Source: an uncultured Ilumatobacter sp. (GTDB lineage Bacteria; Actinomycetota; Acidimicrobiia; Acidimicrobiales; Ilumatobacteraceae). From it: a stretch of DNA of 64,000 bases. Position 1 is the stretch's first letter. Each line of letters opens with the position of its first letter. Location of the stretch: the NCBI GenBank assembly GCA_938091165.1, contig CALKNK010000015.1, forward strand, positions 1 through 64,000, in the 5' to 3' direction. This document shows, piece after piece, positions 1 through 8,092 of the stretch. The notes beneath the pieces were generated by a model that saw nothing but the letters and a program-made list of their open reading frames with translations, did no database searches and was not told the DNA's origin. The translations under genes were made by a program, and so were the position numbers.

Positions 1-407
1 GACAGCACTCGCTCTGGATGCTCGATCGCCATCATCTGCACGATCATCCCGCCCATCGACGCTCCGACGACGTGCGCCGCTGGGATGCCGAGTGCTTCGA
101 GCAGGCCGGCTGCGTCGGCGGCCATTGTCGCAAGGGTGTACGGCGCTTCGACCGGCTCGCCAGCCATCGCCTGGAGGTAAAGCGCCATCACATCTGGGGG
201 GTCCCCTGCAGTTTTGGTCGACAGGCCGACATCGCGGTTGTCAAACCGGATAACGCGGAAACCACGCCCGAGCAGCTCGGAAATAAAACCCGGACCCCAC
301 AAGGTCATCTGTGCTCCAAGGCCCATCACCAGCAACAGCGGTGGGGCGTCATCGGGGCCGAAGCTCTCGTAACAGATGTCGATGTCGTTCACGGTGGTGG
401 TGGGCAT
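1..407 (-). CDS. alpha/beta hydrolase, N-terminal part (cut by window start)
   Basis: Read leftwards from the ATG at 407, the frame stays open to base 1, so about 135 codons are present and the stop lies outside. The translation shows an oxyanion-loop strand VMGLGAQ (residues 27-33), the segment FDNRDVGLS (55-63) and the nucleophile elbow GASMGG (115-120, Ser117). These are hallmarks of the alpha/beta hydrolase fold; the acid and histidine of the triad would be in the missing part. The type resembles small esterases and lactonases, but the substrate cannot be inferred. The 250 bases to the next gene hold nothing I recognise. Confidence 0.85.
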   Translation of the reverse strand, partial: MPTTTVNDIDICYESFGPDDAPPLLLVMGLGAQMTLWGPGFISELLGRGFRVIRFDNRDVGLSTKTAGDPPDVMALYLQAMAGEPVEAPYTLATMAADAAGLLEALGIPAAHVVGASMGGMIVQMMAIEHPERVL

Positions 408-658
408 CGAGGGAGTATGGCGCGCAGTGTGCCCGCTCACGTGATTCAGTTCGCGAAGGGATGCCTCGGAGGAAGATTCTTGCGAAGTCAACTTCATTGT
501 TATTAGTAAGGCGCAGAAGAGAACAGCGGATGCCTGCGGCTCTCTGCGCGAAGCCGGTCTGCTACCCGAAGAAGTCAGGGTGACTGCGATATGTCCTGAT
601 CAGCCACAAACGGAAACTACCGACTGGCCATTGGGTCGCTGCCGAGGGCGGGCCTGGC

Positions 659-1351
659 TCAGTCGTCGAAACCGACGAAGTTGACGACGTCGTCATTTGC
701 GGCGCGGCGAGATATCACGTCGTTCGCAACAAAGTCAGTGTCGGGGTAACCCATCGCAACGCACGTCATGATCACCTCATCCTCCGGGATATTGGCATGC
801 TCTCGGACGACGCTTGACTGCATGATGCCCTGCCCGTTGATGACACAACCGAGACCCTTCGACGTTGCGGCCAGCACGAGCCCATAGGTTGCGGCGCCGC
901 AGTCAAAGTGAGCGACCGTGTCACCGGCCAGTTCTCGATCGATCGTAACGACGACTGAAACCGGAGCGTCGAACTGACGAAAGCCGCGCATCACCCAGTC
1001 TTGGCGGCGAACCTTGTCGTCGCGTTCGATGCCCATTGCTTCGAAGAGCTGAATAGCGATCTCGACCTGGCGATCGCGATGTACTCCTTGGTATCCGTGA
1101 TCAGCTGTCTTGATCTCGCGGTCCACTGCAGCGCCGGCCATCATGCGTTCGGTATTGCCTTCCCGAATGAGCTCCAGAGGCGCACCGGTGATCGCATGAA
1201 AGTTCCAAGGCTGGGTATTCATCGATGACGGTGCGCGCTTAGCAATTTCAATGATTTCCGCCATGAGATGCTGTGGAATCGGGTCAGGCCGATAGCCGCG
1301 AATGCTCCGTCGCGTCGCGACGAGTGTTTCAAAGTCGAGGGACTGCGTCAT
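659..1351 (-). CDS. nitroreductase family FMN oxidoreductase
   Basis: A 230-residue nitroreductase-fold flavoprotein, expected to use FMN and NAD(P)H to reduce nitro groups, quinones or enones. The FMN phosphate-binding motif RRSIRGY is at residues 14-20, followed by the conserved RAPSSMNTQPWNF stretch (39-51). Near the C-terminus LGCVINGQG and the small-residue helix fit the family. I chose the ATG at 1351 because the frame remains open upstream but would run into the divergent gene at 1433 and adds no conserved sequence. The neighbours give no clue to the physiological substrate. Confidence 0.88.
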   Translation of the reverse strand: MTQSLDFETLVATRRSIRGYRPDPIPQHLMAEIIEIAKRAPSSMNTQPWNFHAITGAPLELIREGNTERMMAGAAVDREIKTADHGYQGVHRDRQVEIAIQLFEAMGIERDDKVRRQDWVMRGFRQFDAPVSVVVTIDRELAGDTVAHFDCGAATYGLVLAATSKGLGCVINGQGIMQSSVVREHANIPEDEVIMTCVAMGYPDTDFVANDVISRRAANDDVVNFVGFDD

Positions 1352-1419
1352 ATGACGAGTCTGCTCGGTATTTGGCGCGCTGGGCGATTCGAGGGTTTCG
1401 AGGCTTGAGAGACGCCGAC

Positions 1420-1425
1420 TACCCT
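1420..1425 (+). promoter_or_regulatory. -10 hexamer for a leaderless start of the SRPBCC gene
   Basis: TACCCT fits the actinobacterial TAnnnT -10 pattern and ends 7 bases before the ATG at 1433. Transcription would start at or next to the start codon, and there is no Shine-Dalgarno sequence. No clear -35 box. Confidence 0.5.
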
Positions 1426-1432
1426 CGCCAAC

Positions 1433-1873
1433 ATGGCTGAACAAATGGTGTCTGTGACGCGGGAAATTAAGGCATCTCCGGAGGTGATCTTCGAACTGCT
1501 TGCTGATCCGGCCCGCCACGCAGACTTTGATGGCTCAGGCATGCTGCAGCAGGTTCGCGGCAACCCAGGAAGACTGAGGATTGATTCAAGGTTCAGGATG
1601 GATATGAAAATGGGCCCGTTGCCGTACCGCATCTCAAGCAAGGTCGTCGAGTTCGACGAGGGCACGCTGATCGCATGGGCGCACATGGGCAAGCACCGCT
1701 GGCGCTACGAACTTGAACCCATCGACAATAAGGCTGCCACCAGGGTAACCGAGACGTTCGACTGGTCGACCGCAGTGTTCCCGAAAGCAATCGAACTAGC
1801 GGGTTACGCCGAGAAGCACCCGGTCTCAATGGAAGCAACACTCGAACGGCTCGCAGCGCTAGTCGAGAAGTGA
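1433..1873 (+). CDS. SRPBCC (START-like) domain protein
   Basis: A 146-residue single-domain protein of the SRPBCC / polyketide cyclase-like superfamily, which binds hydrophobic ligands in a helix-grip fold. The N-terminus (SVTREIKASPEVIFELLADP, residues 7-26) is the typical first strand plus helix. A late FDWSTAVFPKAIE segment and a C-terminal helix close the fold. It is transcribed towards the molybdenum hydroxylase gene 64 bases downstream. CoxG-type SRPBCC proteins often accompany such enzymes, but this match is too generic to call CoxG. The start is the ATG preceded by a leaderless-type -10 hexamer. Confidence 0.85.
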   Translation: MAEQMVSVTREIKASPEVIFELLADPARHADFDGSGMLQQVRGNPGRLRIDSRFRMDMKMGPLPYRISSKVVEFDEGTLIAWAHMGKHRWRYELEPIDNKAATRVTETFDWSTAVFPKAIELAGYAEKHPVSMEATLERLAALVEK

Positions 1874-1922
1874 GCGGAAGAGCTGCTCAGCCTTGCGTGA
1901 AGAGAGGTATCGCGGCGATAAC

Positions 1923-1928
1923 TACATT
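1923..1928 (+). promoter_or_regulatory. -10 hexamer upstream of molybdenum hydroxylase gene
   Basis: TACATT fits TAnnnT and ends 8 bases before the ATG at 1937, again suggesting a leaderless mRNA. It would give this gene a promoter separate from the SRPBCC gene before it. Confidence 0.4.
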
Positions 1929-1936
1929 CGGTCCTT

Positions 1937-4204
1937 ATGAGCATCCTTGGAACGCGTGTTGTTCGCAAAGAAGATCCTGATCTCCTGACGATCGGTGGCG
2001 AGTACGTCGACGACCTCGCACCGGGTATTGCGCTCCACGCGACCTTTGTTCGGGCATCAGTCGCGCATGCCGAGATCATCAACATCGACGTCAGCGACGC
2101 AGTCGAGCTTGACGGTGTTGTCGCTGTATTCACTGCTGCAGATCTCGGCCTCGAGCCGCAGGCGCCGAGTATGCCAATGCTCAATCAGGCAATGACTCGC
2201 ACCTGGCTTGCGTCTGACCGGATGAGATACGTCGGCGAACCCCTTGCAGTCATCCTCGCAACCTCGGCATCGGTCAGCGCCGATGCTGCGGACCTTGTCG
2301 TGGTTGAGGATGAACTACTCCCCGTCGTAGTGACAGCGCGAGACGCGGTGCGTGACGAAACACTGCTCTTTCCTGAGGTTGGCACGAATGTCGCTTTTGA
2401 GCAACCATCTTCGTCGGGTAGCGACTTCTTCGAGGGGTGCGATGTCACTGTGGATCTCTCGTTTCGCAACCAACGGTTGGCGCCCTGTCCGCTTGAACCG
2501 CGCGCCGCCGTTGCGGTGTGGTCGACGGGCGACGATGGTCGTCCGTTCCTCACCCAGTGGGCGACCACGCAGGGGGCTCACGGCACCCGTGACACGCTTG
2601 CCGCCGCAACCGGCCTGGATGTTGATCAGGTCCGCGTGATCTGTCCCGATGTCGGCGGTGGCTTTGGGGCGAAGAACGGTGGATACCCAGAAGACATCAT
2701 CGTGTCGCTCGTTGCACGAATTCTTGATCGACCGGTGCGCTGGGCTGAGACACGGTGGGAAAGCATGCTCGGCCTCGTCCACGGCCGAGGCTGCGAGTTT
2801 GACGCATCAATCGGCGGTACCCGAGATGGGCGGATCACTCACTATCGCGTCCACGAGACTCAAGACAGTGGGGCGTATCCGCTCGTTGGCGCCGTGCTCC
2901 CGTTTATCACGCGGCAAATGGCGACCGGTGTCTACGACATCGCCAACGTTGACTATTCATTCCAGTCTGCGGTCACCAACACCGTTCCGATGGGTGCCTA
3001 TCGTGGCGCCGGTCGCCCGGAAGCAGCGCACGCAATCGAGCGGATGGTTGACCGCTTCGCCACCGAAATCGACATGGATCCCGCTGAAGTGCGCCGCAAA
3101 AACTTTATTGCCGCCAGCGACTTTCCGTTCACCACCCCGATGGGTGCCTCAATGGATTCGGGTGCATACGCAACGGCGCTCGACGCAGTCCTCAACGCTG
3201 CCGACTATGAAGCCCTTCGCTCAGAACAACAGCGTCGGCGGACCGACCCGTCGGCACCACTCCTCGGTCTCGGCTGGGCCGCGTATGTGGAGATTGCCAA
3301 TCCGATGGCTAACTCTGAATATGGCAGCATTGAACTTCAAGCGGACGGATCAGCGGTCGTACTGACCGGATCGTCGTCACACGGGCAAGGTCATCACACT
3401 GCATTCGCGCAGCTGGCCGCGGAGTTGACCGGTATTGACATCGACCGAATCCAGGTCCGTCACGGTGACACTGCCGAGGTGCCACGCGGCGGCGGCACCG
3501 GCGGTTCGAAGTCGCTCCAGGCCGGCGGGAGCGCAGTGTGGCAAGCAACGGAAGCCCTGGTTGAGAGCGCCAAGGTAGTCGCTGCGCACCTACTCGAAGC
3601 TGACGCCGCCGATATCGTTCTCGACACTGAAACTGGGCTGTTCTCGGTAGCCGGTACACCGGCTATCAGTAAATCATGGAGCGACGTCGCCGGTCACGAA
3701 TCCGAAACAACTGACGTTATGTTGCGTGCCGAGATTGATTTTCAGCCGCCCGGTGCGACTTTCCCGTTCGGTGTTCATCTGTCGGTGGTTGAGGTCGACA
3801 CCGACACCGGGAATGTCACGATCAGCCGACACATAGCGTGCGACGATGCTGGCACCATGGTCAACCCGCTGCTCGTTGAGGGACAGGTGCATGGTGGCGT
3901 TGCGGCAGGGATCGCACAAGCGTTGATGGAAGAGTTTGTCTACGACGAGGACGGAAACCCGCAGACTGCCAACCTGGCCGAGTACGCGCTGGTCTCGGCT
4001 GCCGAACTCCCGACGTTCGAACGGATCCCGCAAGAGACACCGACCCAGCGAAATCCACTTGGAGCCAAGGGCATCGGTGAATCCGGCACGATCGGTGCAA
4101 CACCCGCAGTGCAGAACGCTGTGATTGACGCGCTTGCACATTTTGGAGTGAAGCACATCGACATTCCGGTCACTGCGGAACGCGTGTGGCGTGCGATGCG
4201 CTGA
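1937..4204 (+). CDS. xanthine dehydrogenase-family molybdopterin-binding large subunit
   Basis: A 755-residue large subunit of the molybdenum hydroxylase family (xanthine, aldehyde or form II CO-dehydrogenase-like enzymes). Cofactor-loop motif GGGFGAKNG lies near residue 240, the active-site loop AYRGAGR near 354-360, and the catalytic glutamate in GIGESGTIG near 715. AYRGAGR is the form II loop; true CO dehydrogenases (form I) carry AYxCSFR, so CO oxidation is unlikely. The usual FAD and [2Fe-2S] partner subunits are not encoded here: the next gene is convergent and unrelated. Either partners are encoded elsewhere or this subunit works with a shared set. The substrate is unknown. Confidence 0.93.
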   Translation: MSILGTRVVRKEDPDLLTIGGEYVDDLAPGIALHATFVRASVAHAEIINIDVSDAVELDGVVAVFTAADLGLEPQAPSMPMLNQAMTRTWLASDRMRYVGEPLAVILATSASVSADAADLVVVEDELLPVVVTARDAVRDETLLFPEVGTNVAFEQPSSSGSDFFEGCDVTVDLSFRNQRLAPCPLEPRAAVAVWSTGDDGRPFLTQWATTQGAHGTRDTLAAATGLDVDQVRVICPDVGGGFGAKNGGYPEDIIVSLVARILDRPVRWAETRWESMLGLVHGRGCEFDASIGGTRDGRITHYRVHETQDSGAYPLVGAVLPFITRQMATGVYDIANVDYSFQSAVTNTVPMGAYRGAGRPEAAHAIERMVDRFATEIDMDPAEVRRKNFIAASDFPFTTPMGASMDSGAYATALDAVLNAADYEALRSEQQRRRTDPSAPLLGLGWAAYVEIANPMANSEYGSIELQADGSAVVLTGSSSHGQGHHTAFAQLAAELTGIDIDRIQVRHGDTAEVPRGGGTGGSKSLQAGGSAVWQATEALVESAKVVAAHLLEADAADIVLDTETGLFSVAGTPAISKSWSDVAGHESETTDVMLRAEIDFQPPGATFPFGVHLSVVEVDTDTGNVTISRHIACDDAGTMVNPLLVEGQVHGGVAAGIAQALMEEFVYDEDGNPQTANLAEYALVSAAELPTFERIPQETPTQRNPLGAKGIGESGTIGATPAVQNAVIDALAHFGVKHIDIPVTAERVWRAMR

Positions 4205-4207
4205 GCG

Positions 4208-4951
4208 TTAGTTCTCGACGCTCCTGGCAAGCTGCACGATGGCTTCGTGCTCATACGTTGCGACGGGCTGCCCGTCAGCACTAATACGAACATCAAGAAT
4301 TGCACGCTGACCGGCACGAGAGTCGAAACGATCGACGACGACTGCGTTTGCCTCAAGTGCTGCACCAATGCGGGCGACCCCGTGATGCTTGAGGTGGCTT
4401 CGGACGTGGATCCACGGACCGGTCACGATCTGCTCATGGAAGAACTGGTTAGCGATGCGCATCCACGTTACGGGATGAAGAATCTGATACTCGGTGTAGA
4501 TCGGGAGATCATCACCGGCTCGTGTCGCGTACGTCGTCCATGACTCGTCAGCAATTAACTCGATCGGAAGGAGCTGCTCACCCACGCCGGAGCAGCGGTC
4601 GGGTGAGCGGCCAGCGCGAGTCACAGAGCACGATGCGCGAGTTACTCCGCCGACCTGCGCTTCGACTGTCCCGCTTCTCAGCCCAGCGTCAATCGGGACG
4701 TAATCGACCAGGTCGTGGTTGAAGACGGGAGAACGGAATCGAACGTGAGCACCGCCCCCACGCAGCCAGTCCAATCCCCATGTAGCTGCGGGCACGTGCG
4801 TTATGTAGGCGTAGACGGTCACGCCTGCAACGAGCGCTGACGGAAACCCGGCGGCACGAGCTCCGGCATTTGTGTGGATGGCGTTGTTGGCATGTTCGGG
4901 CAGGTTGACTGCGGGCGTCGACCAGGCCGCAAGTTCGGTGGCGTCGCTCAT
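4208..4951 (-). CDS. hot-dog fold (MaoC/acyl-thioester dehydratase-like) protein
   Basis: A 247-residue protein that looks like a double hot-dog domain. Around residues 20-50, NNAIHTNAGARAAGFPSALV resembles the hydratase motif region of MaoC-like and FAS1-type dehydratases, and a later VRFRSPVF strand is typical of the same fold. A second half (about 130-240) with VTWMRIANQFFHEQIV could be the paired domain. The likely role is acyl-CoA or acyl-thioester hydration or thioesterase activity, but the catalytic residues are not clear to me. I preferred the ATG at 4951 over a TTG 21 bases upstream. It ends 3 bases from the convergent molybdenum hydroxylase gene. Confidence 0.7.
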   Translation of the reverse strand: MSDATELAAWSTPAVNLPEHANNAIHTNAGARAAGFPSALVAGVTVYAYITHVPAATWGLDWLRGGGAHVRFRSPVFNHDLVDYVPIDAGLRSGTVEAQVGGVTRASCSVTRAGRSPDRCSGVGEQLLPIELIADESWTTYATRAGDDLPIYTEYQILHPVTWMRIANQFFHEQIVTGPWIHVRSHLKHHGVARIGAALEANAVVVDRFDSRAGQRAILDVRISADGQPVATYEHEAIVQLARSVEN

Positions 4952-5044
4952 CCGCTCAGTATGGACCGGCAAGTGTCGTCCAGCTGATACCGCACGGAGT
5001 GCGTGCTGAGTAGCGGATAGGCAAGAAAGTGCAGTGTTGTCTGA

Positions 5045-5425
5045 TCATCGATTCATCACAGGAGACCCGTGGTGGGTGACGAGCTTCCACTCGCCCTCGT
5101 GGTCGCGAACGAATAGATTCGTGGCAGCGATGGTTGTCGCGCCGTTGCCGTCGACAAGATTTTCGTCGAGCGTCACCCAAGCGATGTCGCCCTTGGTCGA
5201 AATCGACTCGTTGGTCAAGATGAACTGGCTCTGGCCGGGACCCCGGAAGATACCGACCCATGACTGCAACACATCATCCCAGCCGCGCAGGATCGGCCAG
5301 CCGGGATGCACACAGACGACGCGATCGCTGTGCTCCCAGATTGCTGTCATAGCCTCGATATCACGCCCCTCATGCGCGACGTAAAACAACTGATTTGCTG
5401 CGCTGACGCGATCGACGTCAGTCAT
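5045..5425 (-). CDS. NTF2-like / SnoaL-like domain protein
   Basis: A 126-residue cone-fold protein of the nuclear transport factor 2 / SnoaL-like superfamily. The helix NQLFYVAHEGRDIEAMTAIW, the strand VCVHPGWPILRGWDDVLQSW and the C-terminal WKLVTHHGSPV are typical of the subgroup annotated as nuclear transport factor 2 family proteins. Its ATG overlaps the stop of the MFS gene by 4 bases (ATGA), so the two are probably translated together. Such proteins are small-molecule isomerases, cyclases or binding proteins; nothing here picks one. Confidence 0.85.
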   Translation of the reverse strand: MTDVDRVSAANQLFYVAHEGRDIEAMTAIWEHSDRVVCVHPGWPILRGWDDVLQSWVGIFRGPGQSQFILTNESISTKGDIAWVTLDENLVDGNGATTIAATNLFVRDHEGEWKLVTHHGSPVMNR

Positions 5426-6561
5426 GCGGGACGCACTCCGATGACCGGCAGGCTCCGTCGATCGACATACAGCAATGCCAGTGACGCTGTTCCCATGATT
5501 CCGGCGGCACAGAAACCAAGAGCGACGCTCGACCCGTGCGAAATCAGGGCGCCACCGAGCAGAGGACCAAACACCCGGCCCAATGCCATCACGGCCTGCG
5601 CATCGCCTGCTCGCTCAGCAGGATACGCCGATCGAGATGCGAGGAGTCCGAACACTGCCGGTGTTGCCATAAAAAAGACGAACCCCCACGCCACCAGCCC
5701 AAAGCCGAACAGCCACTGGTTGCGAACGCTTGCGATCAGAATGGCCATCAGTGCTGTACAGAAGTACCAGAAACCCGCCGGCCCCCGGTTGCCGCGCCAT
5801 CGGGCCGCCGGTATCGCCACGAGAGAGTTGCAGCTAAATAGGACTGACACGGTGAATGGGTCAAGGCCGTTCAGCTCAGTGCCGATCGCTGCGGCAAAGA
5901 TGAACACTGATGATCCGCCGAACGTTATGAAGGTCAGGGCAATCAAAATGGTCCGTGCGGCGCGAGTTGGGGCATGTCGCTCACTGCGGCCGCGGCGCTC
6001 GGAGCAAGGGACGGTGTTTGGGACTTTGTGCGCAAGTAGCAGAGGAGTTGCCGTCACCGCCGCGAGTACAACGAAGAGCCAGTCGATCCCTATGGACTCG
6101 ATCAGTGCCGATACCGCAGGAGCGGTGATGACACCGACGAGCGGACCGATCACGGCAACATCGCCGGTCTTTTCCGCATCACCGAACGCGGCCTGCCACC
6201 CGAACCATGCAGCCAACCCCAGCGACAGGCCGCTGAGTAATCGTGCGCCCGAAAGTGCCAGCAGTGTTGGCGCGATTGCCGACATGAGGTTTGCCGCGCA
6301 ACCGAGGAGTGCGCCGCCGATGAAAACCGCTCGGACTGGTGTCAGATATCGGCCGCCCAGGAAGGAAGCGAGGACGAACCCAAACAGCTGCGTCGTCGAG
6401 ATCCAGCCAACCGTTCCTATTGATAGGTCGCGTTGTTCTGCGACCCCGGCGAGCAAAAACGGTGTCGAGACGAAAACGACGGTGCTCGAGGCGATGGCCA
6501 CCAGGAGCGCCGGTGCAACCGCAGGTCGCAGCGCCGAGAGCAGCCTGACAGGGACCTGCAC
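5422..6561 (-). CDS. MFS transporter
   Basis: A 379-residue, strongly hydrophobic protein with about twelve apparent membrane segments and a basic cytoplasmic loop near residues 185-205 (ERRGRSERHAPTRAARTI), the usual central loop of the major facilitator superfamily. Short glycine-rich transmembrane motifs (GGRYLTPVRAVFIGGALLG in the first half, GRVFGPLLGGALI in the second) support the assignment. It is likely a drug or metabolite exporter. The start is GTG at 6561, with a GGAG sequence about ten bases upstream. It is the first gene of a two-gene unit with the NTF2-like protein, which may handle the transported compound (inference). Confidence 0.9.
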   Translation of the reverse strand: MQVPVRLLSALRPAVAPALLVAIASSTVVFVSTPFLLAGVAEQRDLSIGTVGWISTTQLFGFVLASFLGGRYLTPVRAVFIGGALLGCAANLMSAIAPTLLALSGARLLSGLSLGLAAWFGWQAAFGDAEKTGDVAVIGPLVGVITAPAVSALIESIGIDWLFVVLAAVTATPLLLAHKVPNTVPCSERRGRSERHAPTRAARTILIALTFITFGGSSVFIFAAAIGTELNGLDPFTVSVLFSCNSLVAIPAARWRGNRGPAGFWYFCTALMAILIASVRNQWLFGFGLVAWGFVFFMATPAVFGLLASRSAYPAERAGDAQAVMALGRVFGPLLGGALISHGSSVALGFCAAGIMGTASLALLYVDRRSLPVIGVRPA

Positions 6562-6596
6562 TTACCTGATCTCCGGTAAACAAGCGTAGAGCGATT

Positions 6597-7043
6597 TCAC
6601 GTGAGACGTGACTTGACGAGGTCTGCGACTCGGCGACCATCGGCGCGCCCGGCGACCTCGGCGTTGATTGCTTTCATGGCCCGACCCATGTCAGACCTTT
6701 CAACGAACCCGTTTGCCTCCATGACAGTGGCGACGATTGATTCGAGTTGTTCGTCGGTCATCGCTTCAGGCAGGTATCCCTCGATAATTTCCTGCTCCTC
6801 GCGTTCGGCAGCAGCGCGATCGCCAGCACCTCCGGCATCGAAGGCTTGAGCAGCATCGATACGCCGCTTCACCTGGGCCTTGAGAACCACCATCACACCA
6901 TCGTCGTCGAGTTCCTTTGCGGTGTCTCCGGAGACCTGCGCTTCCTGCACCGCAGCGATGATTGATCGCAAGGTCCGCTGGCGGACCGAATCGCGAGCCT
7001 TCGTGGCAACGTTAAGGTCAGTTCGGATCTGCTCGATCAACAT
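6597..7043 (-). CDS. GatB/YqeY domain protein
   Basis: A 148-residue YqeY-like protein. It matches the GatB/YqeY family along its length: an N-terminal helix (IRTDLNVATKARDSVRQRTL), the conserved ALxKxxK-type middle (LKAQVKRRIDAAQAF), a YLPEAMTDEQL turn, and the C-terminal GRADGRRVADLVKSRL. The same tail domain in GatB contacts tRNA; free-standing YqeY proteins have no settled function. I used the ATG at 7043; a GTG two codons upstream is possible. CACAAT ends 7 bases before this ATG and could be a weak -10 of a leaderless mRNA. Confidence 0.92.
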   Translation of the reverse strand: MLIEQIRTDLNVATKARDSVRQRTLRSIIAAVQEAQVSGDTAKELDDDGVMVVLKAQVKRRIDAAQAFDAGGAGDRAAAEREEQEIIEGYLPEAMTDEQLESIVATVMEANGFVERSDMGRAMKAINAEVAGRADGRRVADLVKSRLT

Positions 7044-7126
7044 GAACACTATTGTGGCCGACTGGCGAACGGTTCAGGTGATTGGTTGCCCGGATGAGCC
7101 GGATTAAACGCTCATGGAGAGCAGGC

Positions 7127-7966
7127 TCAGTTGGTGTTGCACGTGGCTCCGCTTGCTGCTGCGTCGGCTGCTTCAGCGGCCGCCGCCTCGGCCTCGTCAA
7201 TGATGGGAGGAACGTAGCCGTGTTGGTCGCGCAGTTCCTGACGACCTTGCTCAATGGCGGCTCGGACCCTTTCGCGCAGCTCAGGAAGATCGTTTTCGGT
7301 CAGTCCCTCCGTCGAGATCGGTTCGAGTACGCGTACCTCAGCTCGAGCGCGTCCGAAGCGCCAGTCGCTCTTGCGTAGGCAGGCGCGCGTGCCATGTATC
7401 GCCATCGGAAGAATTGGGTGTTGCCCTTCGATCGCGAGCTTGAATGCTCCAGCCCGAAACGTACGCATTTCGCCTGTCCTCGAGCGGGTGCCCTCTGGAA
7501 AGATCATGACCGATACTTTTGCGTCGAGGCGCTCACGTGCTTGGTCAAGAGCTGCTCGCCCTGACGTCGTGTCGCCGCGTTCGAGTGGGATGTCTCGCGC
7601 GAGCCGCATCATCCAGCCGACCGCTGGGATCTTCATGATCTCAGCCTTGGACAGCCATTTGAACTCTGTTGGGAGGTGGGAGATGAGGAGAATGTCGACG
7701 AAACTCTCATGGTTAGCGACCGCGATGTAGGGCCGTCGCATGTCGTCAGGAAGCGAGCCGGACGTGGAGAATGTCCAGAGCGGACTCAACGCGGAGTGGA
7801 TTGGTGTGAGCTTGCGGAATACGTAGCCCGCAGCGTACGCGCCCTTGTCAAATGGCATTGTTACCAGCCGGACGACGGCGACGATCGGAGTGAACACCAG
7901 CACCAACGTTCCGAGTACCACCCAGCTCCAGATGCTGAGCACCGATCGGACCACTTTGGTTTCCAT
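7127..7966 (-). CDS. plsC: 1-acyl-sn-glycerol-3-phosphate acyltransferase (PlsC family)
   Basis: A 279-residue membrane-associated acyltransferase that should place the second acyl chain on lysophosphatidic acid. Catalytic block HX4D is NHESFVD (His86 to Asp91) and the glycerophosphate-binding block FPEGTRSRTG starts at 156. One or two N-terminal hydrophobic segments (about residues 12-36) anchor it. The C-terminus is alanine-rich (EAEAAAAEAADAAASGA). The ATG at 7966 is preferred to a TTG two codons upstream because TATGAT ends 8 bases before it. Actinobacteria often carry several such paralogues, so the exact substrate is open. Confidence 0.92.
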   Translation of the reverse strand: METKVVRSVLSIWSWVVLGTLVLVFTPIVAVVRLVTMPFDKGAYAAGYVFRKLTPIHSALSPLWTFSTSGSLPDDMRRPYIAVANHESFVDILLISHLPTEFKWLSKAEIMKIPAVGWMMRLARDIPLERGDTTSGRAALDQARERLDAKVSVMIFPEGTRSRTGEMRTFRAGAFKLAIEGQHPILPMAIHGTRACLRKSDWRFGRARAEVRVLEPISTEGLTENDLPELRERVRAAIEQGRQELRDQHGYVPPIIDEAEAAAAEAADAAASGATCNTN

Positions 7967-7974
7967 GCTCAACG

Positions 7975-7980
7975 ATCATA
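7975..7980 (-). promoter_or_regulatory. -10 hexamer for leaderless plsC
   Basis: On the minus strand TATGAT, one base off the consensus TATAAT, ends 8 bases before the ATG at 7966. No Shine-Dalgarno sequence precedes the start. No convincing -35. Confidence 0.55.
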
Positions 7981-8092
7981 GGCAGGCTGTTGTGAATGGT
8001 TCTGGGTGGGAAGCCACTCAGTTACGCCGGAGTTTGAGCTCGCCGTAACTCAGGTTGGCCTGCGAACTGTTGCGCTGGGGCGAATTGGGGGC

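Noticed and set aside
1937..4204. CO dehydrogenase (CoxL form I)
   Set aside because: The active-site loop is AYRGAGR, not AYxCSFR, and coxM and coxS are absent.
5306..6589. A 427-codon plus-strand open frame
   Set aside because: It is antisense to the MFS gene; its translation is Arg/Pro/Ser-rich with no family pattern, while the minus strand gives clear membrane helices.
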